From positions 186,001 through 250,000 of the forward strand of contig NZ_JBFRCT010000003.1 in assembly GCF_052113225.1 (NCBI RefSeq): a DNA stretch of 64,000 nt. The letters are read 5' to 3'. This stretch comes from Pristimantibacillus sp052113225. Its GTDB lineage: Bacteria > Bacillota > Bacilli > Paenibacillales > Paenibacillaceae. Positions 51,918 through 59,761 of this stretch are shown here, piece by piece. Numbering within the stretch: position 1 is the first letter of the stretch; the number at the start of each line of letters is the position of its first letter. The translations under genes and the position numbers were made by a program. The notes beneath the pieces are model-generated. The model searched no databases. It saw only the letters and a list, made by a program, of their open reading frames with translations, and was not told the DNA's origin.

Positions 51918-52760
51918 ATGAAAGGTTCCAGAGCAAAGAGGTCTAAAAATGTATTGCCAGGCTTTGGCCTGTCGATGGGCTTCACCATTGCTTACCTGAG
52001 CTTGATCGTTCTTATCCCTCTCGCCGGTGTGTTTGTGAAAACAACCGGCCTGAGCTGGAGCGAATTCTGGGCAGTCATTACGAACCCTCGGGTAATCGCA
52101 GCCTATCGAATCAGTTTTACGACTTCCTTTTTTGCCGCTTTAACGAATCTCGTCTTCGGCCTTCTTGTTGCTTGGGTGCTTGTTCGGTATCGTTTCCCCG
52201 GGAAAAAGTTGATCGACAGCCTCGTCGATTTGCCGTTCGCTCTCCCGACGGCGGTAGCAGGTATTGCGCTGACAGCGATTTATGCACCTAACGGCTGGGT
52301 TGGCTCGATCCTTGAGCCGCTTGGACTAAAGGTTGCTTACACGCAGCTGGGCATTACGATTGCTTTAATTTTTATCGGTATACCGTTTGTTGTACGGACC
52401 GTACAGCCTGTCCTGCAAGACTTCGAGAAAGATACAGAAGAAGCAGCAGTAATGCTAGGTGCTTATCGGTGGCGTACATTTTGGAAAGTGATTTTTCCGG
52501 AGCTGCTGCCAGCGTTATTGACCGGGTTCACACTGGCCTTCGCCAGGGGAATTGGGGAATATGGTTCAGTTGTCTTCATCTCCGGCAATATGCCAATGAG
52601 AACGGAAATTGCACCACTTCTGATTATGACGAAACTTGAGCAATTTGATTATAAAGGTGCCACTGCAATTGCGCTGGTGATGCTCATCATATCCTTCTTG
52701 CTTTTACTGCTTATCAACTTCATGCAATGGCGCATTAGCCGCCGAACAGCAGCGGAATAG
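51918..52760 (+). CDS. cysT: sulfate ABC transporter permease CysT
   Basis: A 280-residue permease with six helices and family signatures VDLPFALPTAVAGIALTAIY and EAAVMLGAYRWRTFWKVIFPELLPALLTG. It forms the sulfate channel with CysW. The start is ATG 51918, about eleven bases after GGAG. It is 11 bp upstream of cysW. Confidence 0.94.
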   Translation: MKGSRAKRSKNVLPGFGLSMGFTIAYLSLIVLIPLAGVFVKTTGLSWSEFWAVITNPRVIAAYRISFTTSFFAALTNLVFGLLVAWVLVRYRFPGKKLIDSLVDLPFALPTAVAGIALTAIYAPNGWVGSILEPLGLKVAYTQLGITIALIFIGIPFVVRTVQPVLQDFEKDTEEAAVMLGAYRWRTFWKVIFPELLPALLTGFTLAFARGIGEYGSVVFISGNMPMRTEIAPLLIMTKLEQFDYKGATAIALVMLIISFLLLLLINFMQWRISRRTAAE

Positions 52761-52771
52761 GGGGATTAGAG

Positions 52772-53656
52772 ATGGCTGGAGCAGTTACCGCGCATTTGTC
52801 TCAGGAAGCGTCCAAACGGCCGAAACATATAACAGAATCGGCTGGCGTAAAATGGTTATTGATTAGCATTTCTCTTTTATTTCTCGGGCTTGCAGTTGTT
52901 ATGCCACTAGTATCTGTATTTATTGAAGCTTTCAAGAAAGGCTTTGATGTATACAGGGCGGCGATTACCGATCCGGATGCCTTATCAGCCTTACGTTTAA
53001 CGTTGTTTGTTGCTCTTATTGCAGTGCCGCTTAACGCGGTGTTTGGTATTGCAGCAGCATGGGCAATCAGCAAATTCCGTTTCAAAGGGAAGAACCTTCT
53101 AATTACATTAATCGATCTGCCATTTGCCGTATCACCTGTTATTTCAGGGATGATTTATATTTTGTTATTTGGTGCACAAGGCTTCTTTGGACCATGGCTC
53201 GACAAGCATGATATTCAAATCGTATTTGCGTTACCAGGTATTGTTCTAGCTACGGTTTTTGTTACTGTTCCGTTTGTTGCACGCGAATTGATTCCTCTTA
53301 TGCAGGCACAAGGAGTACAGGAGGAAGAAGCGGCTGCAAGCCTAGGTGCAAAAGGCTGGCAAATCTTCTGGCGTATTACGCTGCCGAATATCAAATGGGG
53401 CTTGCTTTACGGCATAATTCTGAGTAATGCCCGTGCGATGGGGGAGTTTGGTGCTGTATCCGTTGTATCCGGTCATATCCGGGGAGAAACGAATACGCTG
53501 CCTCTTCATATTGAAATTCTTTATAACGAATATCAGTTTTCTGCATCCTTTGCAGTGGCATCCTTGCTCGTTATGCTGGCGGTTCTGACATTAATCGTCA
53601 AAGCCTTGTTCGAATGGAAAACCAATCAAAGATCATCACATGAAATGCTGGACTAA
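52772..53656 (+). CDS. cysW: sulfate ABC transporter permease CysW
   Basis: A 294-residue permease, partner of CysT, with IDLPFAVSPVISGMIYILLFG and EEEAAASLGAKGWQIFWRITLPNIKWG as family marks and ARAMGEFGAVSVVSG after the EAA loop. A hydrophilic N-terminal ~25 residues precede the first helix. The CysA ATPase gene normally found next is absent; a small yezD gene follows after about 50 bp. Confidence 0.94.
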   Translation: MAGAVTAHLSQEASKRPKHITESAGVKWLLISISLLFLGLAVVMPLVSVFIEAFKKGFDVYRAAITDPDALSALRLTLFVALIAVPLNAVFGIAAAWAISKFRFKGKNLLITLIDLPFAVSPVISGMIYILLFGAQGFFGPWLDKHDIQIVFALPGIVLATVFVTVPFVARELIPLMQAQGVQEEEAAASLGAKGWQIFWRITLPNIKWGLLYGIILSNARAMGEFGAVSVVSGHIRGETNTLPLHIEILYNEYQFSASFAVASLLVMLAVLTLIVKALFEWKTNQRSSHEMLD

Positions 53657-53708
53657 TTTTTTTTGAAATTAATACCGAGTAAATCGGTTGATTATGGAGG
53701 GGTTAATA

Positions 53709-53927
53709 ATGGCAAAACCTTTGGAAGTAGATCAAGTGTGGTTGGATCGTATTCTTGAACAAGTGAACGGATTGCAATATGGTTCTGTCAATATTACCGT
53801 ACATGATGGACGCATCGTTCAGATTGATCGTACGGAGCGTACGCGTTATGATCAACCGCCGCATAAACAAGCTTCAACGGAGCAAAAGGCAGCAAACAGC
53901 GATCAGCTGCGTGCAGTTGCTCAATAA
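53709..53927 (+). CDS. yezD: YezD-family (DUF2292) small protein
   Basis: A 72-residue protein matching YezD/DUF2292: VDQVWLDRILEQVNGLQYGSVNITVHDGRIVQIDRTE is the conserved core, split here only for description. Such genes accompany sulfate uptake and cysteine synthesis genes in Bacilli; the function is not established. The C-terminal ~25 residues (Gln/Ala-rich) are extra. The start is ATG 53709, six to seven bases after TGGAGGGG. A bidirectional terminator follows. Confidence 0.85.
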   Translation: MAKPLEVDQVWLDRILEQVNGLQYGSVNITVHDGRIVQIDRTERTRYDQPPHKQASTEQKAANSDQLRAVAQ

Positions 53928-53936
53928 TAATAAGAT

Positions 53937-53978
53937 AAAAAAAAGCTCCGTATCGGAAATCCGATACGGAGCTTTTTT
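53937..53978. terminator. bidirectional intrinsic terminator
   Basis: AAAAGCTCCGTATCGG (53941-53956), loop AAAT, then the complement ending in TTTTTT; A run on the left serves the convergent yqzM-like gene. Confidence 0.92.
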
Positions 53979-53981
53979 GTG

Positions 53982-54128
53982 TTAAGAGATGATGAATTTC
54001 ACGATGACAGCTACAGCGAAGAGAACGGTCATAAAACCGAGCATACCGCCAAAGCCCATCATAACGTCCATCAAGTCGTGGCGCGGTTCTTCGTTCACAT
54101 GTTCGCGCGGATCACGTACATTTTCCAT
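53982..54128 (-). CDS. YqzM-like small membrane protein
   Basis: A 48-residue ORF: hydrophilic N terminus (MENVRDPREHVNEEPRHDLM) then one helix (MLGFMTVLFAVAVIVKFIIS). The shape and the C-terminal VIVKFI resemble the YqzM family of Bacilli, though short length keeps the assignment tentative. ATG 54128 is preceded by AAGGGAGG nine bases upstream on the minus strand. It ends at the bidirectional terminator shared with yezD. Confidence 0.7.
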   Translation of the reverse strand: MENVRDPREHVNEEPRHDLMDVMMGFGGMLGFMTVLFAVAVIVKFIIS

Positions 54129-54265
54129 ATGATTACGCCTCCCTTGAAGACCATTCAGCTTTTAATAGTATACCCAACTTTACGAATAATTGTAAAGCAA
54201 TTGATTGACAAATATAAGGCGAAACATGCGTTCGATATGTTAAAATAAAAGAATGCAAAAGCAGC

Positions 54266-54336
54266 CCCGAGCTTATGCTTTCGAAGTAAGAATCACCACA
54301 AACTAGCCAGAGTTCGGCCATTTGTGTGGTAGGAGG
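54266..54336 (+). promoter_or_regulatory. R1 two-hairpin leader element before uvrC
   Basis: Hairpin 1 CTTATGCTTTCGAAGTAAG (54272-54290), hairpin 2 CCACAAA/TTTGTGTGG (54296-54302/54321-54329) with GCC/GGC inside, then AGGAGG (54331-54336) and uvrC ATG at 54343. Confidence 0.75.
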
Positions 54337-54342
54337 AACAAT

Positions 54343-56220
54343 ATGGATCAGCAACAACAGAATACAGCCATCAGCCGGGCAGAAGCAGAAGAGCTAATCC
54401 GCAACAAATTAGCGCTGCTGCCAGATCAGTCAGGCTGTTATTTAATGAAGAATGGGGAAGGCACCATTATCTATGTAGGTAAAGCAAAGGTGCTGAAGAA
54501 TCGTGTTCGATCCTACTTCAATGGCAGTCATAATGGCAAGACACAACGCCTCGTATCCGAAATTCGGGATTTTGACTATATTATTACCTCAAGTAATATG
54601 GAAGCACTTATCTTGGAGTGTAACCTGATTAAGCAATATCATCCGCGGTATAATGTACTTCTTAAGGACGATAAGACTTTTCCATATATTAAGATCACGA
54701 ATGAGACTCATCCGCGTCTTGAAGTTACTCGTCGAGTTGTGAAGGACAAGGGGAAGTATTTTGGTCCGTATCCCAATGCCTATGCTGCTCAACAAACGAA
54801 GAAGCTTCTTGACCGGCTGTATCCGCTGCGCAAATGTGGTACCTTGCCGGATAAAGTGTGCTTGTATTACCATATCGGCCAATGCATTGCCCCATGCGAA
54901 TTCGAAGTGGAGCAAGGGCGATATGACTCAATGGTTCAGGAGATTACAAAATTCCTTAATGGCGGTCATGATGTGGTTAAGGCTGATCTTCAGCGCAAGA
55001 TGGAAGCTGCGGCGGAAGAGCTGGACTTCGAGCGGGCTAAGGAATACCGAGATCAGATTATAAGTATTGATGCTGTGATTGAGAAGCAGAAGATTACGAT
55101 GAACGATGCCCTCGATCGCGATATATTTGGCTATGCGGTGGAGAAAGGCTGGATGTGTGTTCAGATTCTGTATATGCGTCAAGGTAAAATGATTGAACGC
55201 CGCGGTACATCCTTCCCGTATTATGGGGAAGAATATGATGACTTCATGACGTTCGTCACACAGTATTACAGTGATAACCCGGCGCTGCCGAAGCAGATCT
55301 TGCTGCCCTTGCCGCTAGGGGATGAGGAAAGTACCGATGAATCTGCCAATGTTCCGGACGAGTTCGCAACAATGCTGCATAACTGGCTGAAGGTGAAGGT
55401 ATTATTGCCGCAACGTGGACGGAAAAGCGAAGCTGTTACCATGGCCATTGACAATGCGAAGATTGCACTGGCTGATAAATTTCGCCTTATTGAACGGGAT
55501 GAGGAGAGAAGTATTCGGGCATCAGAAAAACTGGCAGAGTGGCTTGGCCTGTCTGATGTACGGCGAATTGAAGCCTTCGATAACTCGAATATCCAAGGTA
55601 CAAATCCGGTCTCGGCGATGGTTGTCTTTACTGACGGCAAGCCGGACAAGAAAGAATACCGTAAATATAAAGTGAAGACTGTAGTTGGGGCAGACGATTA
55701 CGAGACTATGCGTGAAGTTGTCCGTCGTCGTTATGAGCGAGTACTTAAAGATCAGCTGACTCCTCCAGACTTGATTGTGGTCGACGGAGGGAAGGGGCAA
55801 ATATCAGCGGCTCTTGATATCTTGCAAAATGAGCTCGGACTAGATATTCCGGTATGTGGTCTAGTTAAGGATGCGAAGCATAAGACGGCTCAGCTAATGA
55901 CCGGCGATCCGCCAGAAGTGGTGCCTTTGCCGCGGGACAGCCAGGAGTTTTATCTGCTCCAGCGGATTCAAGATGAGGTTCACCGATTCGCGATCTCCTT
56001 CCACCGTGAACAACGTGGAAAATCGATGATCGCTTCCAAGCTGGATTCGATTCCAGGCATTGGAGAGAAGCGGCGCAAGCTTTTGCTTAAGCATTTTGGT
56101 TCAATCAAGAAAATTAAGGAAGCTACGATTGAAGACTTCAAACTGCTATCAATTGGTGAAAAGCTTGCTTCACAAATACTCGAGGCTTTAAATGAGAGCG
56201 ACAAAGAAAAGGAAATGTAG
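54343..56220 (+). CDS. uvrC: excinuclease ABC subunit C
   Basis: A 625-residue nuclease that makes both incisions in nucleotide excision repair. The GIY-YIG domain (about 15-95: GCYLMKNGEGTIIYVGKAK) cuts 3', the UVR motif (KMEAAAEELDFERAKEYRDQI, about 205-225) contacts UvrB, the RNase H-like domain (EAFDNSNIQGTNPVSAMVVF, IVVDGGKGQISAAL, KDAKHKT, DEVHRFAI) cuts 5', and tandem helix-hairpin-helix motifs end the protein. The start is ATG 54343 after TAGGAGGA; an in-frame start at 54322 lies inside the R1 hairpin. In B. subtilis uvrC is also close to sdhCAB. Confidence 0.96.
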   Translation: MDQQQQNTAISRAEAEELIRNKLALLPDQSGCYLMKNGEGTIIYVGKAKVLKNRVRSYFNGSHNGKTQRLVSEIRDFDYIITSSNMEALILECNLIKQYHPRYNVLLKDDKTFPYIKITNETHPRLEVTRRVVKDKGKYFGPYPNAYAAQQTKKLLDRLYPLRKCGTLPDKVCLYYHIGQCIAPCEFEVEQGRYDSMVQEITKFLNGGHDVVKADLQRKMEAAAEELDFERAKEYRDQIISIDAVIEKQKITMNDALDRDIFGYAVEKGWMCVQILYMRQGKMIERRGTSFPYYGEEYDDFMTFVTQYYSDNPALPKQILLPLPLGDEESTDESANVPDEFATMLHNWLKVKVLLPQRGRKSEAVTMAIDNAKIALADKFRLIERDEERSIRASEKLAEWLGLSDVRRIEAFDNSNIQGTNPVSAMVVFTDGKPDKKEYRKYKVKTVVGADDYETMREVVRRRYERVLKDQLTPPDLIVVDGGKGQISAALDILQNELGLDIPVCGLVKDAKHKTAQLMTGDPPEVVPLPRDSQEFYLLQRIQDEVHRFAISFHREQRGKSMIASKLDSIPGIGEKRRKLLLKHFGSIKKIKEATIEDFKLLSIGEKLASQILEALNESDKEKEM

Positions 56221-56252
56221 GGCAACCTCATTTCTTTTTACAAGATTAGCAG

Positions 56253-56290
56253 AAAAGGAAATGTAGGGTGACCTGCATTTCCTTTTATTT
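56253..56290 (+). terminator. intrinsic terminator of uvrC (second of two similar hairpins)
   Basis: AAAAGGAAATGTAGG (56253-56267) pairs with CCTGCATTTCCTTTT (56272-56286). The AAAGGAAATGTAGGG sequence is a direct duplicate of the uvrC 3' end (56208-56222), which itself can pair with CCTCATTTCTTTTT (56226-56239), giving two tandem terminator-like hairpins. Confidence 0.75.
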
Positions 56291-56292
56291 AC

Positions 56293-57066
56293 TTATTTTC
56301 CTTTGCCCCCGGATTTGCTGTTACCGCCTTTATCGCCAGCGGATTTACCACCTTCAGCTTTATCTGCTCCAGCTTTTTTGCCCCCGGATTTGCTGTTACC
56401 GCCTTTACCGCCAGCGGATTTACCACCTTCAGCTTTATCTGCTCCAGCTTTTTTGCCCCCGGATTTGCTGTTGCCGCCTTTACCACCAGCGGATTTACCA
56501 CCTTCAGCTTTATCTGCTCCAGCTTTTTTGCCCCCGGATTTGCTGTTACCGCCTTTACCACCAGCGGATTTACTACCTTCAGCTTTATCTGCACCGGCTT
56601 TATTGCCATTAGATTTACCTTTTCCGCCGCCGGATTTACCACCTTCAGCTTTATCTGCTCCGGCTTTTTTGCCCTCGGATTTACTGTTACCGCCTTTACC
56701 GCCAGCGGATTTACTTCCCTCAGCTCTATCTGCACCGGCTTTGTTACCTCCGGATTTGCTTCCACCAGATTTGTTACCGCCTTTTCCGCCTCCAGCTTTC
56801 TTAGCTGCAGCTTTGTTAGCGCCTGCACTTCTACCACCAGGGCTTTGATTGCCGCCAGGGCTTTGGTTGCCGGGGCTTTGGTTGCCGGGGCTTTGGTTGC
56901 CAGGGCTTTGGTTGCCGGGGCTTTGGTTGCCGGGGCTTTGGTTGCCGGGGCTTTGGTTGCCAGGGCTTTGGTTGCCAGGGCTTTGGTTGCCAGGACTTTG
57001 GTTGCCACCAGGACTTTGGTTGCCACCAGGGCTTTGATTACCACCTGAGCTTTGGTTATTAGGCAA
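56293..57066 (-). CDS. low-complexity repeat protein, spore-coat (CotG-like) candidate
   Basis: A 257-residue protein made of repeats. Residues ~8-75 are about 13 copies of the pentapeptide NQSPG (with some NQSPGG). The rest is a Lys/Gly/Ser/Ala-rich repeat of about 27 residues with units such as GGNSKSGGKKAGADKAEGGK, repeated five to six times. It is highly basic, with no hydrophobic core. Frame choice: this frame has a ribosome-binding site GAGGAG eight bases before TTG 57066 and gives balanced hydrophilic composition; the other frames yield implausible Pro/Leu or Ala/Thr/Lys repeats. Lys/Ser-rich repeats next to a CotB-like gene recall CotG and CotB of B. subtilis; this is inference. Confidence 0.6.
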   Translation of the reverse strand: MPNNQSSGGNQSPGGNQSPGGNQSPGNQSPGNQSPGNQSPGNQSPGNQSPGNQSPGNQSPGNQSPGNQSPGGNQSPGGRSAGANKAAAKKAGGGKGGNKSGGSKSGGNKAGADRAEGSKSAGGKGGNSKSEGKKAGADKAEGGKSGGGKGKSNGNKAGADKAEGSKSAGGKGGNSKSGGKKAGADKAEGGKSAGGKGGNSKSGGKKAGADKAEGGKSAGGKGGNSKSGGKKAGADKAEGGKSAGDKGGNSKSGGKGK

Positions 57067-57170
57067 TTCTATCACTCCTCATGAACGTAATAATAGAGTA
57101 TATGAAGGTTGCTAGAGTTACTCTTGTACAGGAGTGGACAAACGGACGAAATAGTCTCATGACCATCTCA

Positions 57171-57511
57171 TTACAGAGCGATGCTTGTAATTTTATTAAG
57201 TGGAACATACACAATATAAGGTGTTTTGTAGCTTACTGCAGAGAATGTAGCATTTCCGCTTTGAAAGCCTGCCCATTTCACCTTATCAAGATCTTTTCCA
57301 TTATCCAGCGTCACACGTTGGATAACTTGTCCGAGCGACAGCTTGCGAAGAATACTGTGCGCATGTTCAGAGTTGCTATTTCCGCTTGATTTGTCTCCTT
57401 GGTTGCTTGGAATTGCAGAGTTATCAGAGCAGCCAGAAGATTTGTGTTTGTTACCGCTTGATTTCTTCTTACCTGATGATCTATGTTTGCCGCCGCTTGA
57501 TTTTTTGCCAT
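57171..57511 (-). pseudogene. frameshifted CotB/DUF2642-like spore-coat protein gene
   Basis: From ATG 57511 the first codons (MAKN) switch frame at an A6 run (57502-57507); one added A would give MAKKSSGGKHRSSGKKKSSG and a continuous 113-codon ORF ending TAA at 57171. That second frame is clearly coding: Lys/Ser repeats, then a compact domain ILRKLSLGQVIQRVTLDNGK...FSAVSYKTPYIVYVPLNKIT resembling the LSm-like DUF2642 domain of CotB-type coat proteins. In the given sequence it lacks an in-frame start because TAA precedes it. GGAGGTGAT lies 18 bases before the ATG. Real disruption, slippage on the A run or a base-call error are all possible. Confidence 0.55.
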
Positions 57512-57626
57512 ATTATTGTTGTCAATCCTATCACCTCCATAATGGTTTTAATAGAGTATATTAAGGTGAATTGAATTGCTCTTGGACAAACGTTACCCTT
57601 TCTATTAAATAGGCTTTTTGAACAGC

Positions 57627-57664
57627 AAAAAGGGATGTATCACAGGAGGATACATCCCTTTTTA
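57627..57664. terminator. intrinsic terminator of the CPBP protease gene
   Basis: AAAAAGGGATGTATC paired with GATACATCCCTTTTT around ACAGGAG. On the minus strand it directly follows the protease gene and is followed by T residues. Confidence 0.88.
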
Positions 57665-57684
57665 TCGGTTATAACTTTCTGAGG

Positions 57685-59277
57685 TCAGGCTCGTAAGTAC
57701 CGACGGTTATGCCAGTACTTAATCGTCCAGGCAACAATGATCGGCAGAACTGCATAGATGATGGCTGCTGTAATATTAACAGCTCCGCCAACACCAATGA
57801 GATCGAAGCCCATGAGTAGACTGTCTAATATAGCATGAGTGAAAACGGCTGTAATAAATCCGTATTTGAGGAAGATCAAACAAAATACGGTTCCTAAAAT
57901 AACGAGCTCTACGATCCGGGTATAAAACGGGAAAATCGGGTAGCCAACATGGCCAAGCGCCCACATGGTTGTAGGAATAAGGGTGGCAATAAAGGTGTTT
58001 TTGAACCACTTCTTAAATAAGGCAATCCCGAACAACCGGAATATGGCTTCTTCGGAAATCGCCGCACACCAGGCCATCATCGGCATCAGCCACAGCATAT
58101 TCGTATTATAAGGCGATTGAGTAGCATCACTTGTCGCCCATGATCCTGCAAGAAACTCCATGGCAATCATAATAATGGCCTGACAACCCAATATGACAGC
58201 GGCAAAAAGATAGGATAGTCCAACGCTGCGCCATACATGTTCTCCATAACCCCGCTCGCGGAAGCCTGGCCATAACGGACGTTTTTGGGACCGCCACATA
58301 CCGTCACCGGCAACAAGGGCGAAATAGACAGCTAGACCTACTGGAATGAGCAGGACGACAGTAATGATGATAGTTGCATTCATCTCTGAGTCTGAGCGGA
58401 TTTGCTCGCCTAAGGATGCCATAATGCCGTCCAGCACGTTCAGATTGTTATAAATGTAGAACACGATGAACACAAGGCTGATAAAAACGCCTCGTTTAAA
58501 TGTGGTGTGCCGGCGGTACAGAATCGCATAAATAATAGAAAGAACCAGTGAGATAAAGCACATGTACGCCAGACTGACGACGGATAAAATGCTGCCAATG
58601 TCTTTCTGACCATCTACATACGTTATGTAGCTTGCAGGAGCCTGGAAAGCTGGCTTATATCTTGTAATAACCGCTTTATCATCAATCAATCCTACACCGA
58701 TAACTAGCTCGAGCGTTGCATCTCCAAGCTTATATCCTGTTGGATGAAGAACAACATCACCGTCATCGTTAATGTACAGGCTCTTTAGTTCTTCTGAACG
58801 GAAGCCTTTGGTAATGGCAAAAGCCTTCGCAGCTGTCTGCATCAGCTTTCCATTATCAGTTGGAGCGGCACCCAGCCAATGCCAACCTGTAACACTGCCG
58901 CTTGTCATATGAACGTATACAATAGCTTTGCTGCCATCTTCGAGATCAAGATTAACCTGAAAGGTATCCGTCGGGAACTTGGCGTCATACTTGTCCTCAT
59001 ACGTCTTAAGTAAGTCCTCTTTGGAAAAATAACCATTTGCCAAACTATCGGTCTGATAAATCGTATGGGACGAAACAGCAGCTTCATGAAATTGCTTTTT
59101 TACGAAGGCTTCTGCAGTCTGGGCTGCTTCACTTTTAGAAATGACCTTGGGGGTTGAACTGGAGAACAGCTGGTCGCCCGCAATTGGGCCAATCTGTGTA
59201 AAGATAAAAATAATTGCACCTGCAACAGCAGCCCACAGGAAACGTCTCCATTCATGGGGAGCGATGGAAGGGATCAT
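57685..59277 (-). CDS. CPBP-family intramembrane metalloprotease with N-terminal extracellular domain
   Basis: A 530-residue membrane protein. One N-terminal helix (about 12-30) anchors a ~180-residue extracytoplasmic region with PepSY-like features (SKSEAAQTAEAFVKKQF, LMQTAAKAFAITKGF). Eight or so helices follow, with the CPBP/Abi (CAAX protease and bacteriocin-processing) motifs: EEAIFRLFG (EExxxR), WALGHVGYP and FTHAILDS. Substrate unknown; relatives process prenylated or membrane proteins, or give self-immunity to bacteriocins. The start is ATG 59277 after GGAGGTAAT. Confidence 0.87.
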   Translation of the reverse strand: MIPSIAPHEWRRFLWAAVAGAIIFIFTQIGPIAGDQLFSSSTPKVISKSEAAQTAEAFVKKQFHEAAVSSHTIYQTDSLANGYFSKEDLLKTYEDKYDAKFPTDTFQVNLDLEDGSKAIVYVHMTSGSVTGWHWLGAAPTDNGKLMQTAAKAFAITKGFRSEELKSLYINDDGDVVLHPTGYKLGDATLELVIGVGLIDDKAVITRYKPAFQAPASYITYVDGQKDIGSILSVVSLAYMCFISLVLSIIYAILYRRHTTFKRGVFISLVFIVFYIYNNLNVLDGIMASLGEQIRSDSEMNATIIITVVLLIPVGLAVYFALVAGDGMWRSQKRPLWPGFRERGYGEHVWRSVGLSYLFAAVILGCQAIIMIAMEFLAGSWATSDATQSPYNTNMLWLMPMMAWCAAISEEAIFRLFGIALFKKWFKNTFIATLIPTTMWALGHVGYPIFPFYTRIVELVILGTVFCLIFLKYGFITAVFTHAILDSLLMGFDLIGVGGAVNITAAIIYAVLPIIVAWTIKYWHNRRYLRA

Positions 59278-59478
59278 ACATTACCTCCATTTCGGATTCA
59301 AACGATGCTTATCTATTGTAACCATATCATTATTAGCCTGAATTATCCAATAGATGCGAAAGGAGAGGATGCTAACGGTAAGCTGTGAAATAAGGACTTG
59401 CAGCCAGCAAGTGACCATTTGCTCCATGTGATTGACCGTTTTTGGACGAATACCGCTCAATTATCGCCTAAGCCCATT

Positions 59479-59508
59479 TTGATCGCATCTGTCATTTGGG
59501 CGTATAAT
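59479..59508 (+). promoter_or_regulatory. sigma-A promoter of ktrBA riboswitch transcript
   Basis: TTGATC (59479-59484), 18-bp spacer and TATAAT (59503-59508); the riboswitch aptamer starts about 25 bases after the expected transcription start. The region 59278-59478 shows no other feature. Confidence 0.75.
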
Positions 59509-59531
59509 CGATAACGTCATATTAATTGAAT

Positions 59532-59680
59532 AGCAACAGCCGAATTTCGTCATGAAAACGGGGGAACCATAACGCTGCCCGGAGCAATCCGTCAGCATGG
59601 GGTGAATTTTAAGCATTTCGCTTGAATAGGGCTGCCTTTCCAGGCCCGAATCCGTCAGCTAACCTCGTAGGCTGGGTGGA
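59532..59680 (+). ncRNA. c-di-AMP riboswitch (ydaO/yuaA class) aptamer
   Basis: Conserved blocks are in the right order: GGGGGAACC (59570-59578), GGGGTGAAT (59599-59607), AGGGCTGCC (about 59628-59636), CCCGAATCCGTCAGCTAACC (59645-59664) and CTCGTAGGC. Terminal stem P1 can form from CAGCC (59537-59541) and GGCTG (59670-59674). This class binds cyclic di-AMP and turns off potassium-uptake genes; here it precedes ktrB-ktrA, the expected target. Confidence 0.93.
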
Positions 59681-59694
59681 ACAGGACTCATATC

Positions 59695-59721
59695 GCATTG
59701 GGGGTTCCCGTGCTTTTTTTT
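59695..59721 (+). terminator. riboswitch expression-platform terminator
   Basis: GCATTGGG (59695-59702), loop GGTT, CCCGTGC (59707-59713) with one bulge, then eight T. GGTTCCCG within it is also complementary to CGGG..AACC at the 5' end of the aptamer, giving a possible switch pairing. Confidence 0.8.
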
Positions 59722-59761
59722 ATGCCCAATTTTAGATATGTCCTATATGAAGGAGTGAAAC

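Noticed and set aside
56845..57060. Regular short repeats resembling a CRISPR array
   Set aside because: The period is 15 bases with no spacers; they encode NQSPG pentapeptides, and no cas genes are near.
56293..57075. Several long open frames on both strands across the repeat gene, including Pro/Leu-rich plus-strand frames and an Ala/Thr/Lys minus-strand frame
   Set aside because: They are by-products of a short-period DNA repeat, which keeps all frames open. Only the minus-strand NQSPG/KSGG frame has a well placed ribosome-binding site and a balanced composition.
59369..59431. 20-codon ORF with AAAGGAGAGG upstream of the riboswitch
   Set aside because: The Shine-Dalgarno touches the ATG, leaving no spacing, and it lies upstream of the promoter at 59479.
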